DNA of 64,000 nucleotides from NCBI GenBank assembly GCA_947561395.2, contig OX387186.1:6044835-6108834 (forward strand). The letters run 5' to 3'. The notes under the pieces were generated by a model, which searched no databases, had not been told where the DNA came from, and was given only the letters and a program-made list of their open reading frames with translations. A program made the translations under genes and the position numbers. This document shows positions 49,699-62,193 of the stretch, in pieces (position 1 is the stretch's first letter; each line of letters starts with the position of its first letter). This stretch comes from Buxus sempervirens (Eukaryota > Streptophyta > Magnoliopsida > Buxales > Buxaceae).

Positions 49699-52600
49699 CT
49701 ATTTGAGCTTATGCAGAATGTTTTTGCCATACACATGGCACTGCATTGATGGAGCATGATCGCGAATACGTTCAGCAAATATCTCATAAATATCCCACCC
49801 CTGTTTCAGCAACAAGCAACACATATGTCACATTTCTCAAACAAGGAAATACCAGGCAAAATCTACAAAGTCCAATAAAATAAATAAACAGCAGAGCTAT
49901 GCGGGCATGCCCACAAAAATGGGTAATGAGAAGCTGAATCCTCAGTCCAAAAGAAAAAAGGATGCAACCTGTTTCTAACACAAATATATCAGTTTGGGAA
50001 ATAAATGAATTTGAGCAATGAGATGGCATGGAAAATCTAACCTCAGATGCTTTCAAAGCCTTCTGTATGACATAGTTTCCATAAGGATGCAGTAGAATCA
50101 TAGGAAAATCTGTACTGCTAATCAGCTCTTCAATGATTTGTGTGCACTGCTCTTCTCCCCATCCAGTCAAACATTTCTCCACTACATTACTGCCAAACTT
50201 GTTAGTGGAGAGAGATGCATAACTTCCCTCAAGCTGTCTTAATAGATCCGAAGTGACTTCTGACATCCTTTGCTCCAGCAAAAATTGCACAACATAGTTC
50301 CTGAGGAGAAAGAAATTAAAAACAGATAAGCATATTCCTTTTCAACTGCTATTTCCAGAGAGCACTAAATACTTGCAATCAAATAAACGCGGTAAAATGA
50401 CTTCATCTTAAGATCAAAAATTTAAAAGTAGGGTTTCAAATGCATAATGGATAAAGTTTACAAGGACATACCCAAAAGGATCTTCTGCTAGCATTAGTGC
50501 ATTTGTTGTTATTTCATCCTCAAGGCGCTTTTTGAGTCCCCCATGAGCATTCTCTATGCAATCTTGCAATACGCAGCAGCCACTGCGATCTTTAGCAATA
50601 TCAACACAGTGATTTGCTACTCCATTCAGAAGATACTGCCGAAGAGATTTCATCGTTAGAAAATTCATAGGTTCGTCATGTAATCTGTTTAAATTACTCT
50701 AGTCAAGATCTACAGACAACGTGTACCCAGAAACAGATTATAACTCTTAAATTCCATGCACACATTAAGAGTTCCAAGAGACCTTTCTTTCATGTGGAAT
50801 TAAAACAAAAGGAAAGCTCAATAATAATTCCATCATCTGAATGAGTGATGTTAGATTGGGTTCCATGTCACTTGAACCAGATAAGCATAGGGAAAAAATA
50901 ATCCATCATGAAAGAAAGATTGAAAAGAGGAACAAAGCTATATATAGAGGATCCTTGACATCAAACGAAAGAAAATATCATATGGGTGTAACAGGGTAGA
51001 TGTAGGCTAACTAACCTAAACATCAGGCCAGACCAGGAACTCAAACCGAACGCAACTTTATGCTAAAAGATGACCTTAAACAAGAACCCGAACAAGCTGG
51101 TAAGTTCGGGCTTTTATTTCGGCTGGGTCAGCTGGGCTTATGTCAGGCCAAGCAAAACTTACAGCTTTACATGCTGCCCCTCGTGCGCAAACAAAAAGGA
51201 AAAAAAAAATCCAAGAACACAAGAATATAGATCCTCCCATGTTAGGACCTGACGCTAGTTAACTTGAAACCTGTTGAAACTTGCCATGCTCACTGAAATT
51301 CAACATCATTGCCCAGATTTTCAGTTGACTCGTGCAAATAACAGCATGGCAATAATGGAAGTGGGTTTTAATTTGTTTCAAGTAAACTGATACAGGATCC
51401 TAACTTCAGAGGATCCAGTTCTCAAACACAAATATCCCTATAAATAATTTCAATAGTCTGATTTGATGAACAATCATGCAACTGCCTTCATGTATTAAGA
51501 GATGTATAAAATTTTAACCTTTTGATTGAATTAAATAAGAACCTTTTGATTGAATTTAGGATGCCATATAGAAATTACTGCACAATTCTGGACAATGATA
51601 ATATATATATATATCACCCTAGACAGTAGAGCAGAATGCAAATAAATAAGCAAAAATTAGATGCATACTGACAGAAAGGATAACAGAAAAAAAGTGATAA
51701 TTTACATCCATGAGACATGACTGAAAGTTACCTGATTCTGTTCAGTGGAAAAAGTTCTCAAGCAATGCTTAATCACATGACCACCATTCATGTCCTTGAT
51801 CAAGGTGAGCATGACATGACTCAGAGCGGATATAAAATCTGAAATCTGTTGTGGGGTCGTAAAAGTCTCCACTAATTTTTGGATTGTACGAGACCTGTCA
51901 TCAAGAAGGGGAATTTGAAAATTGAAAAAGATCGAATCGGTAATCCATCTCGTCAGAATTTTCTCCAACAAAAAACAATAAATCAGCCATACCCATGCAC
52001 ATTAACGCATATCCTGCCGAATTCCGAATAGTTCCTCGAAACCCGTCGAAGAATCGTAGTCCTCTGTTCTGCATTGCATACTTCGATTAGCTTCTGAGCA
52101 AGGTAATTCCCTGAAGAGTCCATCATTAATTCGCCCACATGATTTATAACCTCAAGGAGGATCATCTTGATTTCCTCCGGTTTTCTCTCCTTCAGTTTTT
52201 TCTGCAAGAAACGGCACCCATCTTGACGCCTGGCCATAGACATTATCTGACCCCGTAATTCTTCCAAAGAAGAATTTTTAAAACTATTGTGACAGTGGTC
52301 ATGCAATGCAGATCCCCACATTCTCGAATCGTTCTGTTCGTGGAGTTTCAGATTCACCGACTCTCCCCTGTGACTGCCCTGCCTGTCCAGCCCAAATTGG
52401 TTCCCACTCGAATAGGGCATAAAAAACATCTTGCCGCATTCGCAGCCGAGTAGTATCAAGCAACAACCGTTCCTCCGATGAGAACAGGAGCACCCAAACC
52501 CACACCCATCCGTATCATGAGGCAGACTGAAACTATCAAGCATCGGAGTGGCGTTTTGAATCGTGAATCGCGAAAACTCCGATTCCGGCTGCTCTGTCTG

Positions 52601-52936
52601 TTGGATAGACCAAGGCGACAAGCCCAGACCGATCGGAGAATCGATTACAGAACCCTCCGGCGTTGTTCCAGAGACGAGATTAAGAAGATCATTGGAAAGA
52701 AAAGAAGATGATTGCCGGGGAGGGTTAGACAAATCGAGACGAGCCAAGTGAGGTTCGAGACTGAGATTTTCAAGATTTTGTAAAGAAAAAGAAGAGTTTG
52801 GTTGGACAGCGGTCTCCAGTCGTCTGGTTTGATGGGATGCTATGAAGCTATAGTTTCCTTGTGAAGAAGACCGCATGGCCATCGTTGTTTGGAATATAGA
52901 CCTATCAAAGTCTTCTCTGTTATTGCCGCCCTCCAT
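49699..52936 (-). CDS. APUM12: Pumilio (PUF) RNA-binding protein, APUM12-like
   Basis: Five exons, 52936-51993, 51894-51732, 50635-50472, 50300-50042 and 49800-49699, give 543 aa with consistent phases. PUF proteins bind UGUA-containing 3' UTRs and repress or destabilise mRNA. The N-terminal 215 residues are Ser/Gln/Asn-rich, with a seven-cysteine cluster at 145-167. Eight PUF repeats then follow, with core motifs GCRFLQ, GNYLAQ, GSRTIQ, GGHVIK, GCCVLQ, GNYVVQ, GSNVVE and GNYVIQ. By the known three-residue code, repeats 8 to 5 predict 5'-UGUA, but repeat 4 (G/H/K) and repeat 5 (C in the stacking position) are not canonical. The protein ends HVYGKNILHKLK. The PUF domain places it with the Arabidopsis APUM9-12 group, from memory; the exact orthologue is uncertain. 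A foldback MITE begins 101 bp upstream of the ATG. Confidence 0.93.
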
Positions 52937-53037
52937 AACTGAAACTTGCGAGAGAGAAAGTGAGAGGATTTTCGCGGGTTCGAATTTATAGAGGAAATTA
53001 AATTGAAAGAGTTCTGCATGGTCAAGGATTTCCTATA

Positions 53038-53491
53038 GGAAAATTTAATTTTTAGTGATATTTTATCAAACTATTTAAGATTTAGTTGGCAAAGTTTTGA
53101 GTTTTAACTTTTATTACACATTTATCAAAATAATTAATTTTTAATGCCATTTCACTATTACAAATCAACTATTCCAAAAATGCCCTTACGTCACTTATCC
53201 AAATGACTTGTACAAATCACTTTATTGACTTGTACAAGTTAATTTTTGACTTGTACAAGTCATTTTATTACTTGTACAAGTCTAAAATGGCTTGTACAAG
53301 TCAATTTATTGCTTGTACAAGTCTCCAAAGTAAATTGCATAAGGGTATTTTTGGAAGCATTTATCTGTGACAATGAAATGATACTAAAAATTAATTATTT
53401 TGATAAAGGTATATTAAAAGTTAAAACTCAAAACTTTGCCGACTAAATCTTAAATAATTTTGATAAAGTACCACTAAATATTAAATTTCCC
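53038..53491. mobile_element. Foldback MITE family A, copy 3 (best copy; Mutator-like)
   Basis: The two arms are inverted copies of each other over about 160 bp: left ggaaaatttaatttttagtg, right (complement) gggaaatttaatatttagtg. The match continues through ggcaaagttttgagttttaac and ttaatttttaatgccatttcac to ccaaaaatgccctta. The core (53205-53325) carries six CTTGTACAA(G) palindromes. The flanks tttcctata and ttccctata match at 8 of 9 bases, a 9-bp target duplication pointing to the Mutator superfamily. It lies immediately upstream of the Pumilio gene. Confidence 0.85.
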
Positions 53492-53499
53492 TTCCCTAT

Positions 53500-54735
53500 A
53501 CTGCCTTATCTGTCAAAAAGAGTAATTCTGTACTCTATAAAACGAGAATTATCTACATCATATAAGGTGCTATAATCTGTGATATGTGGTTTTTATTGTT
53601 CTGTGGATATTATGTAAATGTTTTATTTTGAATCTGGAGGAATCCTATGGATTCATGTTGTTTATAGCATGAGATCCCCACTTCCTCCCACAGTTCGGAT
53701 TTTTCACACCATTGCACTCACATCATTGTTTTCTTGATTTTGGTGATATTTGGCTAGGATTCTGGATCTACTATAATCTATATGGTAGATCTAAAACCAA
53801 AAGCCTGAAAGTAACCTATAGGGTTTCATGATATGATTTTGATGTTGTTTTAATCTTGGAGAAAGGATCCTATGGTCTAAACTCTCCTTTTTGATTTTTT
53901 TTTTATCAACATGGGTTGAAAGAGAGATCTGGATCAGCTCTTTACCCTAAAGAACTTTACTCTTCAATGTTTTAATCAAGAGATTTCAACCTGGTTTTTC
54001 AACCTTTTAATGGTTTAGCCTAAAGCTAGTTTTTCAGGTTATACTTTAGATTGGTTTTCTTTGATTTTATTTCAATTTTATTTCAGTCATGAAACCCTTA
54101 GAATGGTGATCATATTGAAAGTTCTGAATTAATCGAGATATATGTCCCTAGACGAGGTGTCTCCCTTAACGCATATAATTGGAAACATGCTAAATCAGAT
54201 GTCTTTCATTATTTCATCCATCATCATCTTCCATATGGCCGTCCAGCCCATCAATGGCTTACAAAAAATTGGCGAAGGGGAAGAAGAATGAGATTTGCTG
54301 ACGCTATGAATATAATAGAACAGGTGATAAATTGGAGATGGTTTTCTCTCTTACATGTGGGTATCAGAAGTCCTAAAGAGTTTTAGCTTAGAGAAATTGA
54401 ATGGGATTTACTTTGTATGGTTCATGTCATCAAACCCAATAGCATCAACTTCATCTGTTTACATTCATTTCGTTGTGGGCGATAATTTAGCCCAAGGAAA
54501 AGGAAGGCATCTTTTTTTAGTACAATAAAGATATATTGCAATGACTTGAGTGAGGTTTCTTCTCCAAATTTGATAAACTGTTTGCGATTGCGTTTTGATT
54601 GTCTAATTTACTATATTTTCAATTATAATATAATTTGGTAAGTGGTATGGTATTAACACATACAATTCCAAACATATTAATTTTAAGTTGACTAGATAAA
54701 TATATTGATTTGGAGGCCTGCCACACGCGGGAAAA
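53500..54735. other. Intergenic, nothing recognised
   Basis: AT-rich DNA between the MITE and the PRA1.H pseudogene. Some stretches (54140-54420) are less AT-rich, but I see no gene or element ends. Confidence 0.5.
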
Positions 54736-54739
54736 ACTA

Positions 54740-55130
54740 GTCAACCCAAAACGTAGAATTCAAACAACTTGCTGGTGAAGAACTGCGACACCAATAACAA
54801 ACAAAAACAAACGGGCATGACTAAGAAGTCCATCCAGAGTGCTAGCGAAGAATGTAAGGAACAGCGTGGCGTAATTGTGAGCATAACACTTGACGTTCTC
54901 GTGAACCCTCAATCTAGCTTGCTGGTGCGGCGCTGCGGTGACGGTCGGAAGGGGAAGAGGAGGAGGAGGAGGAGGAGGAGTTGTGGTCGAGATTGGTGGT
55001 TCGCTCGTCGAGATTTCAAGGTAGCCACCGTCCCGAAGCCATAATTCGTATGCATCCTCCGGGACTCTCAGGAATAACGGTTCGCTGAAATAGCCCTTTG
55101 TTGGTTCTCAAAAATATTTTCCGATTTTGT
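54740..55130 (-). pseudogene. Truncated duplicate of PRA1.H exon 1 and flanking intron
   Basis: Plus-strand strings such as aacaaacaaaaacaaacggg, cttgacgttctcgtgaaccc, ggtagccaccgtcccgaag and gcatcctc match PRA1.H DNA from 43920 to about 44490 at roughly 90% identity. The copy includes intron 1 sequence, so it arose by DNA duplication, not retroposition. About 200 bp of exon 1 is deleted, other indels are present and the start codon (cat on plus) has become ccc. The PRA1 membrane core is missing, so it cannot be functional. It ends about 200 bp upstream of the PrmA start and may form part of that promoter. Confidence 0.9.
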
Positions 55131-55339
55131 TATTACTACATTGGAATTTATCCATTCTGTTCCTGGGAAAATGTGGGGCCAATTGGAAGCTAATTTTTGA
55201 GTCTAGAGGGAACGTACTACTGATAGAATAAACTGGGGTCCATCAGACGAGGCTGTGTGGGCAGTGTAACGCTACGTGCCTGGTTTTCGAGCTGATCTTG
55301 CTCCAACTAGCATTTTCCGCGAACGTTTGTGAAGCTCAG

Positions 55340-58300
55340 ATGTTATCTTCTCTTCGCAGGCATTTCTTCGAGCGTCTTGCCTGCGCAATCTCCTTGCCTT
55401 TCCAAGGGCTACCTCCCCGTCTCCTTCCTATCACTCCATCTCTTTCTCCATTCTTTCTGTCCTCGTCACTTCCTTCTTTAATCGGTGAAACGCGAGAGCG
55501 GAAGCGTGTTGGTTTGAACCTTGCAAGAATGTCAACGGCCTCGTCACCCTCCCCGGATGCTTGGACCGATGCCGCGACCTTGCCTTACTTATCTGTTCGC
55601 ATCCGATGCCGAAAAGATGCTGCAGTGAGCTTTTATGCCCATAGTTTAATTTTGTTGTTGTAATGCGTTCTTTCCAGTTGGGTATATCTAGATTTCCAGA
55701 CGGAAAATTTATTTAATGATGATGGCATGATTGATTTCTTTTTATGAAGGAAGGCATTCCTGAACTGTAAGATGATCTTGTTTGCCAGGATTTGCTTTCG
55801 GATTCGCTTTTATGTTTTGGAGCTAGTTCTGCAAGTGTGGATGAACAAGACATTTGTGGAAGCACTGATGAGGTAGACCGTTCTAATAACGTTTCACATT
55901 TAGTTTGAATCGTTATGGATCATTCCTCATGTATTCATTCGTTCTCTATCTCTCTCTGCTAAATGTCTTGAGAGACATTTGAAGCTGGCGACAATTTGTT
56001 GTGGGAGTCAATGGTTGATTCAGCAATGAGTTTTGGAGAGGTTATGTCTGGGACATACACTAACTATATTTGGACTACGAGGTTCCAGTGAGCTTGGTTT
56101 AATTTGTGGTGGTCATCTTATCAATTTAAAGTCGACAATGTCTTCACCCAGTAATTTCGACCACAACGGATACACTATGCAAATAATGCTTTTAATGGCC
56201 TTCCTGGCTGCTCTGAATGTTTTTTCATAGATATCCAATTAAAATTCTATGTTGATGTCTATGATTACTCATATGAATGATTCTTGATTGGTGCATGTTT
56301 TTAAATGAAGACATGTAATGGCTGTAAATTGTGTTTAATTATAAAAAGAAAGCACGATTTCTAAGTTTAACTTGTAAATTATTTTATTTGCAGGTTTGCA
56401 TTGAGTCAATTTTTACAGGATATGAAGATGTGGATACATGCATTTCAAATGCTGCCAATTCTATTGGTTTAAAAGAGAGGCCTGCTTATGAAGTCATAAA
56501 GAGTGATCCATGTGACTGGATAAAAAAATCACAGGTTAGAACGCTCCTTGCTATTTCTGCAATCTATTGCTACCTTTTTATATTATTTGTTGATCACTTT
56601 GAAGTTTTATAATTCTACTTATGTCGTGGCTAGATCCTCGGCTTATGTTATGTGAATGTCTTTTCTTATTGATTCTTGTGATGGTTCTCTCTCTCTCTTA
56701 TCTTTATGTTCCTTTTTCTTTCTTTCTTTTTTTCTGTTAATGGTTGAAAATGAATTTACAATAAGGAGGCAAGGAAGGAGGCATTCAGGAATAGACTAGT
56801 CACTTCTTGAAAAGCTTCTAGAAGGTAGAGGAGAAATTCGGGAAAGCATTGCAAAAGTACAAAGAATTGAATCCCTATTTGTCTTGTCACGGGATTGGTA
56901 ATTTTAGGAGTACCAAAGCTCATCAGCGCATGCCAGACTTAATGTACCTGGTCTGTGGTTGTGGATATGTACAAGTGGCAGATGTTTCTGAGGCTGATCT
57001 AGTTTGGAGGTTATTTTATTATTCATGCTAAATGGAGCGCCATTACTAAGTGGTATTTCTTATACGTCTCATCGCAACTCTTTGTGGTTGTGCGTAGTTA
57101 TTCTAGAATTTACAAATCATATAGTTCAGTGCTACTGGGTTATCAGACAGAGGATTAATACAAACCAAGGTGGTATCCTATTTCTTAAATAGTTTCTTCA
57201 TGTCACAATGTGTGGTAGCTCTCTCTGTCTCTGTCTCTGTCTCTCTCCCCAGGAATTAATACCAGATACTATTATGTTGCTATTTGCATAGTTTTAGACT
57301 GCTTTTGGTTGACAACAAGTGCTGTTAACACTTAATTTGGTTAATACTATGTCGATAAATAAAGATATCATCCAGGTTGAATTCTTCATTGAAATTGATC
57401 AAGTTGGGACCGAACCCAGGAATCCTCTCGTGAAAATATATAAGTCCATCTTTCTTTTCCAAAAAATTTGGTTTAACTTGTTTCTAAATATGATGTTATG
57501 GAGTTTAAAGCATTGTTTGGTTGTTTTATGGTACATTTGGTTCATTTATTTGTTTTTTGATTTAGGTCATATAGGTTGTATATTTAAGCTACCATGTTTT
57601 CTAATATTACAAATATAGTTATTTGTTAACTGCATAAGTAGCCGAGTATAAATGTATCAGTGGTACACACATGTTTAGATGAGTTTGATTCCAGTATCAG
57701 ACATGATTCATGAAATGATGAATGGAGCCAATGGCATATTGATCTCTAAGACCACAATCGGTCATTGACTGCTTCCTCCTCTTGTTACTTTCAGATAAAT
57801 GGTTGGATTAGGTGTTGTGACAAATGATTTTTAATAGTTGTAAGATCTTTGATAGCTTTTGTACCATAAGAGTTGCAATTCAGGTATATTCAAACCTTTA
57901 TATTGTAGCCTTTCGTCTCACCATATCTATACCAGGTCATTCTATTACTCCATGATTCTTGTGTTTTGATTCTCCTATTTTCGGAAATGAAACCACAATT
58001 AGGAGGAAGTAATGATAAGAAGAATGGAAAATTCTGGTTGTGAAATGACTTCACAATCTTCATACAATACATATATTATGTCTTAGTGCTAGTGTATCTT
58101 CTGATAAAATCATAAAAAAGTCCTGAAGTCAATGAGTTGAAATCTGTTGTGTATTGGAAATTTAAAAGGAAAGAGAAAAAAAAGGGAGCAGTTCCATGGC
58201 TATTTTTTCATGCTGCCATTAGACTCATGTGTCATGCCTTCAATTAGAGGCATACCCCACATTCATGACAAACTGAGGTTTAAGTCTCAAGAACTTTTAT

Positions 58301-60807
58301 CCACACAACTGAAAGAGTCTGGCCTTCATAATATTACTGCTTGCCAACTTTGGGAAGTTCTGTTTGAGGAAACCTGGCTTTTCTTTTTTGGTGTGGATTT
58401 GATCTTTTGCTATGATGTGAATTATTGATTTGAATTTCTTATTGAGTGGTGTGTAACAATTAACTTGTTATTTACAATCATGGATTGAGTTCATTTTCTT
58501 ATCAAAATTTTATATGAATGAGTTCACTGTGCTGAAGCCAGCTTTCTAATTTGCTTACTGACTATTAGCTCTGAGTCCTCTGACCATAGTTTGTAAATAA
58601 TGGCACCTGATCTTGTTCTATATTATTGCAGGAGTCATTTGTTCCAGTAAAAGTTATTGATGATCTTTGGATTGTGCCTGAGTGGAGCACTCCCCCTGTA
58701 TGATTTGCTTAGCTGATCTTCTTCTTCTTCTTTTTCTTCTTTCCTTTCCTTTCACTCAGAGATTTCGTTACAGTGGTTGCTAAATATATTTGAAATTAGC
58801 TGGTTTAGATATTATATATATATATTTTTGTTAGCTAGGCTATGTGGTTTCTACTGAGCTTACTTTCAGGAACCTTCTTTGTTGAACAGTAAACACTTAC
58901 TCAGATATGAATTTGATCCACCTGTTTTTTGATACTCGAAGTCTCATCTAGAACTTATGTCATGTGATGCTCAATTTTAGGCTGAAATTGTCTTCTACAC
59001 ATTTATATACGGTAAAATTTTGATTTCTAGTGGCAGTTATCTTCTTCTACAGGATCTTAAAGCAACCAATATAATTCTCAATCCAGGATTGGCATTTGGA
59101 ACTGGGGAACACCCCACAACCAAGTTATGTTTGTTATTACTGCATGGCTTGATACGAGGAGGAGAACTCTTCTTGGACTATGGTACAGGTTCTGGCATTC
59201 TGGCAATAGCAGCACTGAAGGTACAGTGTCCTAGTTCTTGTGTTTAAATGGATGTTCTCCAAATTAATTGGGGGTTTGTCTTTGAGTTTTATAACTGAAC
59301 ATTGAGGCTAACTTGATATTGAGCCTACTATTTCAACATTACGGGTAGTTTCTGATTGGTTTTCTTCTATTTGTTATTGTGTAGTTTCTTTTTGTCTCTA
59401 TCCTTTCATTCCTTCTATAGCATCCAGAATGGCATTGCTTGATTGATGAAAGAAAGCTCAGATGTACTGCAAGAAAAGTTGGGGTGTGCCAGATGGGGAG
59501 TTGGGTATGTGGTAACAGTTGAAAGGAAGAACTTTTGCAAAGTATAGAAATAGAGTCTCGTCATATGTAAATCTTAATGAACACTGGAGCCAGAAATTAA
59601 ATATTTGAGGAATAGTGTATGACAAATGAAACATTATAATTGTTCCTATGATCGAGAGACTGCTGGAAATACTCATGCAGCTGACACTGTACTTGTCTAA
59701 TTTTAAGATCCCACCTTAACTTGGGATGATATTTTTCACTGCTTGAACAAAATAATGCATGTGGTGCTGAAGAAGTTAGCTGGAATTTAGCTATATGTGG
59801 GTAACTCTTTTCCCTAATTTGTTCTGTTCTTTGTTGTTCACAAACATATCTGAGAAGGGAAATCTGAACTAAGAACGTTTGATTCTCCAAAATTCTGAGA
59901 AACATTGAACCAAAAAGAAATGCCAAAACAAATAGTTAAAAGATATGGCACTGATGATATATGCTAACAATAAGCCTAAAAAAATGTTTTCCATTTGTGA
60001 AGCAGTTTTCTGTTGTTTTCTTTTCCTGTATGTGTACAATTTTTGAACTGTACATAAACAGAGGGAAACTTGCATGTATGGGCATGTCTATCCAACTCTT
60101 GCAGCTTTCCTGTATTGCTTTCAATTACTGACTTTGTTGGTTTGTAAAGTTCCTCATTACTTTGAATTTATATTGCAGCTTGAAGATATGCCACAGCCCA
60201 TATCAACCTCACCATCAAAATAAATTCATTTTGTAGTATGAAAGTGCATCATTTTGTTCTATTAACCACTTGGAAACTAAAAAAATTACCGTCATTTTAT
60301 GGATCTTTTTGCTATGATTTAAAGGATTTTTATCAGGGTAAAAACTAACCGTCATTTTATGGATCTTTTTTTTATGATTTAAAGGATTTTTATCAGAGTA
60401 AAAACTATGTAATAATGGCACAATTTGGTCTAATGTTTTCAGTGTCATAAATCACACAAGCACTTAATATTATTGTTGTAGATGTCAATCTTTGACTCAA
60501 ATCTGTGATCTATGTTCTTTAGATTGTTGTACTAGTATGAGGAACATGTTATGATATTAGCACATTCCCATTAGACTAAAGACAAATTCTAAAAGACTGA
60601 TATATGATAGTCTTACCGGGAAGTTAGACTCGACATATTTGTAAGATCTGTGAGGCCAAGGATGTTAAGATGGATGATTGGAAGACTGGGAAAAATAAGA
60701 TAACATGAATGTTGTTGAGAATCTTGGGGTAGCCCAAGTAGGAGACAAATGACCGTTGTTGAGAATCTTGATGAGTGTAAGATCTTTTATAGTAGCTTGT
60801 TGTTGCA

Positions 60808-60848
<41 letters not shown>

Positions 60849-62193
60849 CTTTTTTCATTTCCAGTCATAATTGACTTGAAGAATAGTCTGGTGGTTCAGC
60901 AGAATAACTTTCTGGAATGCAGTTTGGTGCTGCCTTATCAGTTGGAGTTGATATAGATCCCCAAGCAATAACATCTGCACGTCAGAATGCTGCTCTGAAC
61001 AACATAGAACCTGAGAAAATGCAGTTATACCGGGTCCATAGTGAGGTCAGTGCTCCATTGACAGATGGAAGAAAATGTGGGGATGTGCAAGAATGGAGAT
61101 CATGTGGCATGGAAATAGTCTCTGAAACTGAGAAATATGACATTGTTATAGCAAATATACTTTTGAATCCTCTAATAGAGTTTGCAGAGTACGTCGTTGC
61201 TTATGCCAAGCCTGGAGCCGTAATTGGAATCTCTGGTATCCTAACTGTACAGGTATGATTCCCGCCCTGGCACCTGATTAAATACGAGCTGTTTTCATGA
61301 AAAGCTTCTTGTTATGAATGCAAGAAACCATATTTACTGACAGTGTTTAAATTCAGGATCAGATTGTGGTTATTCCTGGCTGGTCATGAGTTGGCTCCAT
61401 GGTTTGTATCAGTATTGTTTGGTCCATGTAATTTGTAAAAAAAAACAATTTATTTTTTCTCACCCCTTTTTACCTAATTTATTGGCATAGGATGATTCGT
61501 GAATTCCAATTAAAAGTGTAGCTAAACTGCGCTTTTAGAAGTTTAAAAAGAAAACAATCAAATTATTTTTAAAAATATTATAGCTATTATTTCCTTTTCA
61601 CCAACATGATTTCAATTTTTTCTTAAAATTTTGATTCTGAACAAAAGAAGAAAACCCAAAAAGTAAATTTTTTTAGTAATATTCAAATTTGCAATTATAA
61701 TTTTTAAAATTTTGCAAATACTATCCTTAATTTTGATGATATATATTTTGATTTTAAGAATTATGCTAGTGATATATTTAATTGTTAAACATATAAAGTT
61801 TAGAATATATAAGACAACTATAGATTGGTTAGTAAGTCATTTAACTTTTGTGCTCTCCGACTTTTAATTATTCTCGCTCTTGATCCATGCTTTGGTAACT
61901 TGGGACTCACCTACGTGTCTGAACTTGTCTGAATGCTTAAACCATTTCTCCCTCAGTTGGCCAAACAAGAGACTTATTCTATTATGTCAATGGGATGGCC
62001 AAAAGTTACAACTTGATTAAATATTAGTCTCAGTGGTGGGTTCCTATTCCTGATTTTGTTGATTGTTTTATTAATGCAGATTCCACAAATTATCGAGTGT
62101 TATTCAGAATATTTAGAAGGCATATCAGTTTCCGATATGGATAATTGGGCCTGTGTAAGTGGCACAAAGAAAAGAAATCTTAGATGCAGCTGA
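55340..62193 (+). CDS. PRMA: PrmA-type ribosomal protein L11 methyltransferase, organelle-targeted
   Basis: Seven exons, 55340-55624, 55789-55872, 56394-56534, 58632-58697, 59053-59220, 60923-61252 and 62080-62193, give 395 aa. PrmA trimethylates ribosomal protein L11 using S-adenosylmethionine; plant homologues act in organelles. The first ATG in frame (55340) begins [18 protein letters not shown], an Arg/Ser-rich presequence of about 60-75 residues lacking acids, as for plastid or mitochondrial import. A second in-frame ATG (MSTASSP) could give a shorter form. The PrmA N-terminal domain follows ([12 protein letters not shown]), then [14 protein letters not shown] (202-215), SAM motif [15 protein letters not shown] (233-246), VGVDIDP with the acidic residue binding the SAM ribose, and ANILLNPL (325-332, the PrmA-family N-I-L signature). 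All key residues are intact and all six introns are phase 0. Confidence 0.95.
56535..58631 (+). other. PrmA intron 3: no gene content
   Basis: AT-rich intron with (tctctg)n/(ct)n runs near 57220-57246. Short frames here have no family resemblance or matching splice sites. Confidence 0.6.
60288..60407. repeat. 60-bp tandem duplication (two units)
   Basis: Units start at 60288 and 60348, each opening accgtcattttatggatc and containing atgatttaaaggatttttat. They differ at only about three positions, so the duplication is recent. It lies in PrmA intron 5. Confidence 0.95.
60811..60845. repeat. (TA)n microsatellite
   Basis: An uninterrupted TA run of about 35 bp in PrmA intron 5, 77 bp before exon 6. 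Confidence 0.95.

Larger units (their letters stand above)
59221..60922 (+). other. PrmA intron 5: no gene content
   Basis: Contains the 60-bp tandem duplication and the (TA)n tract listed separately. No other recognisable feature. Confidence 0.6.

Noticed and set aside
54955-54980. (gga)n run as a separate microsatellite locus
   Set aside because: It is the decayed counterpart of the serine-codon tract of PRA1.H in the pseudogene.
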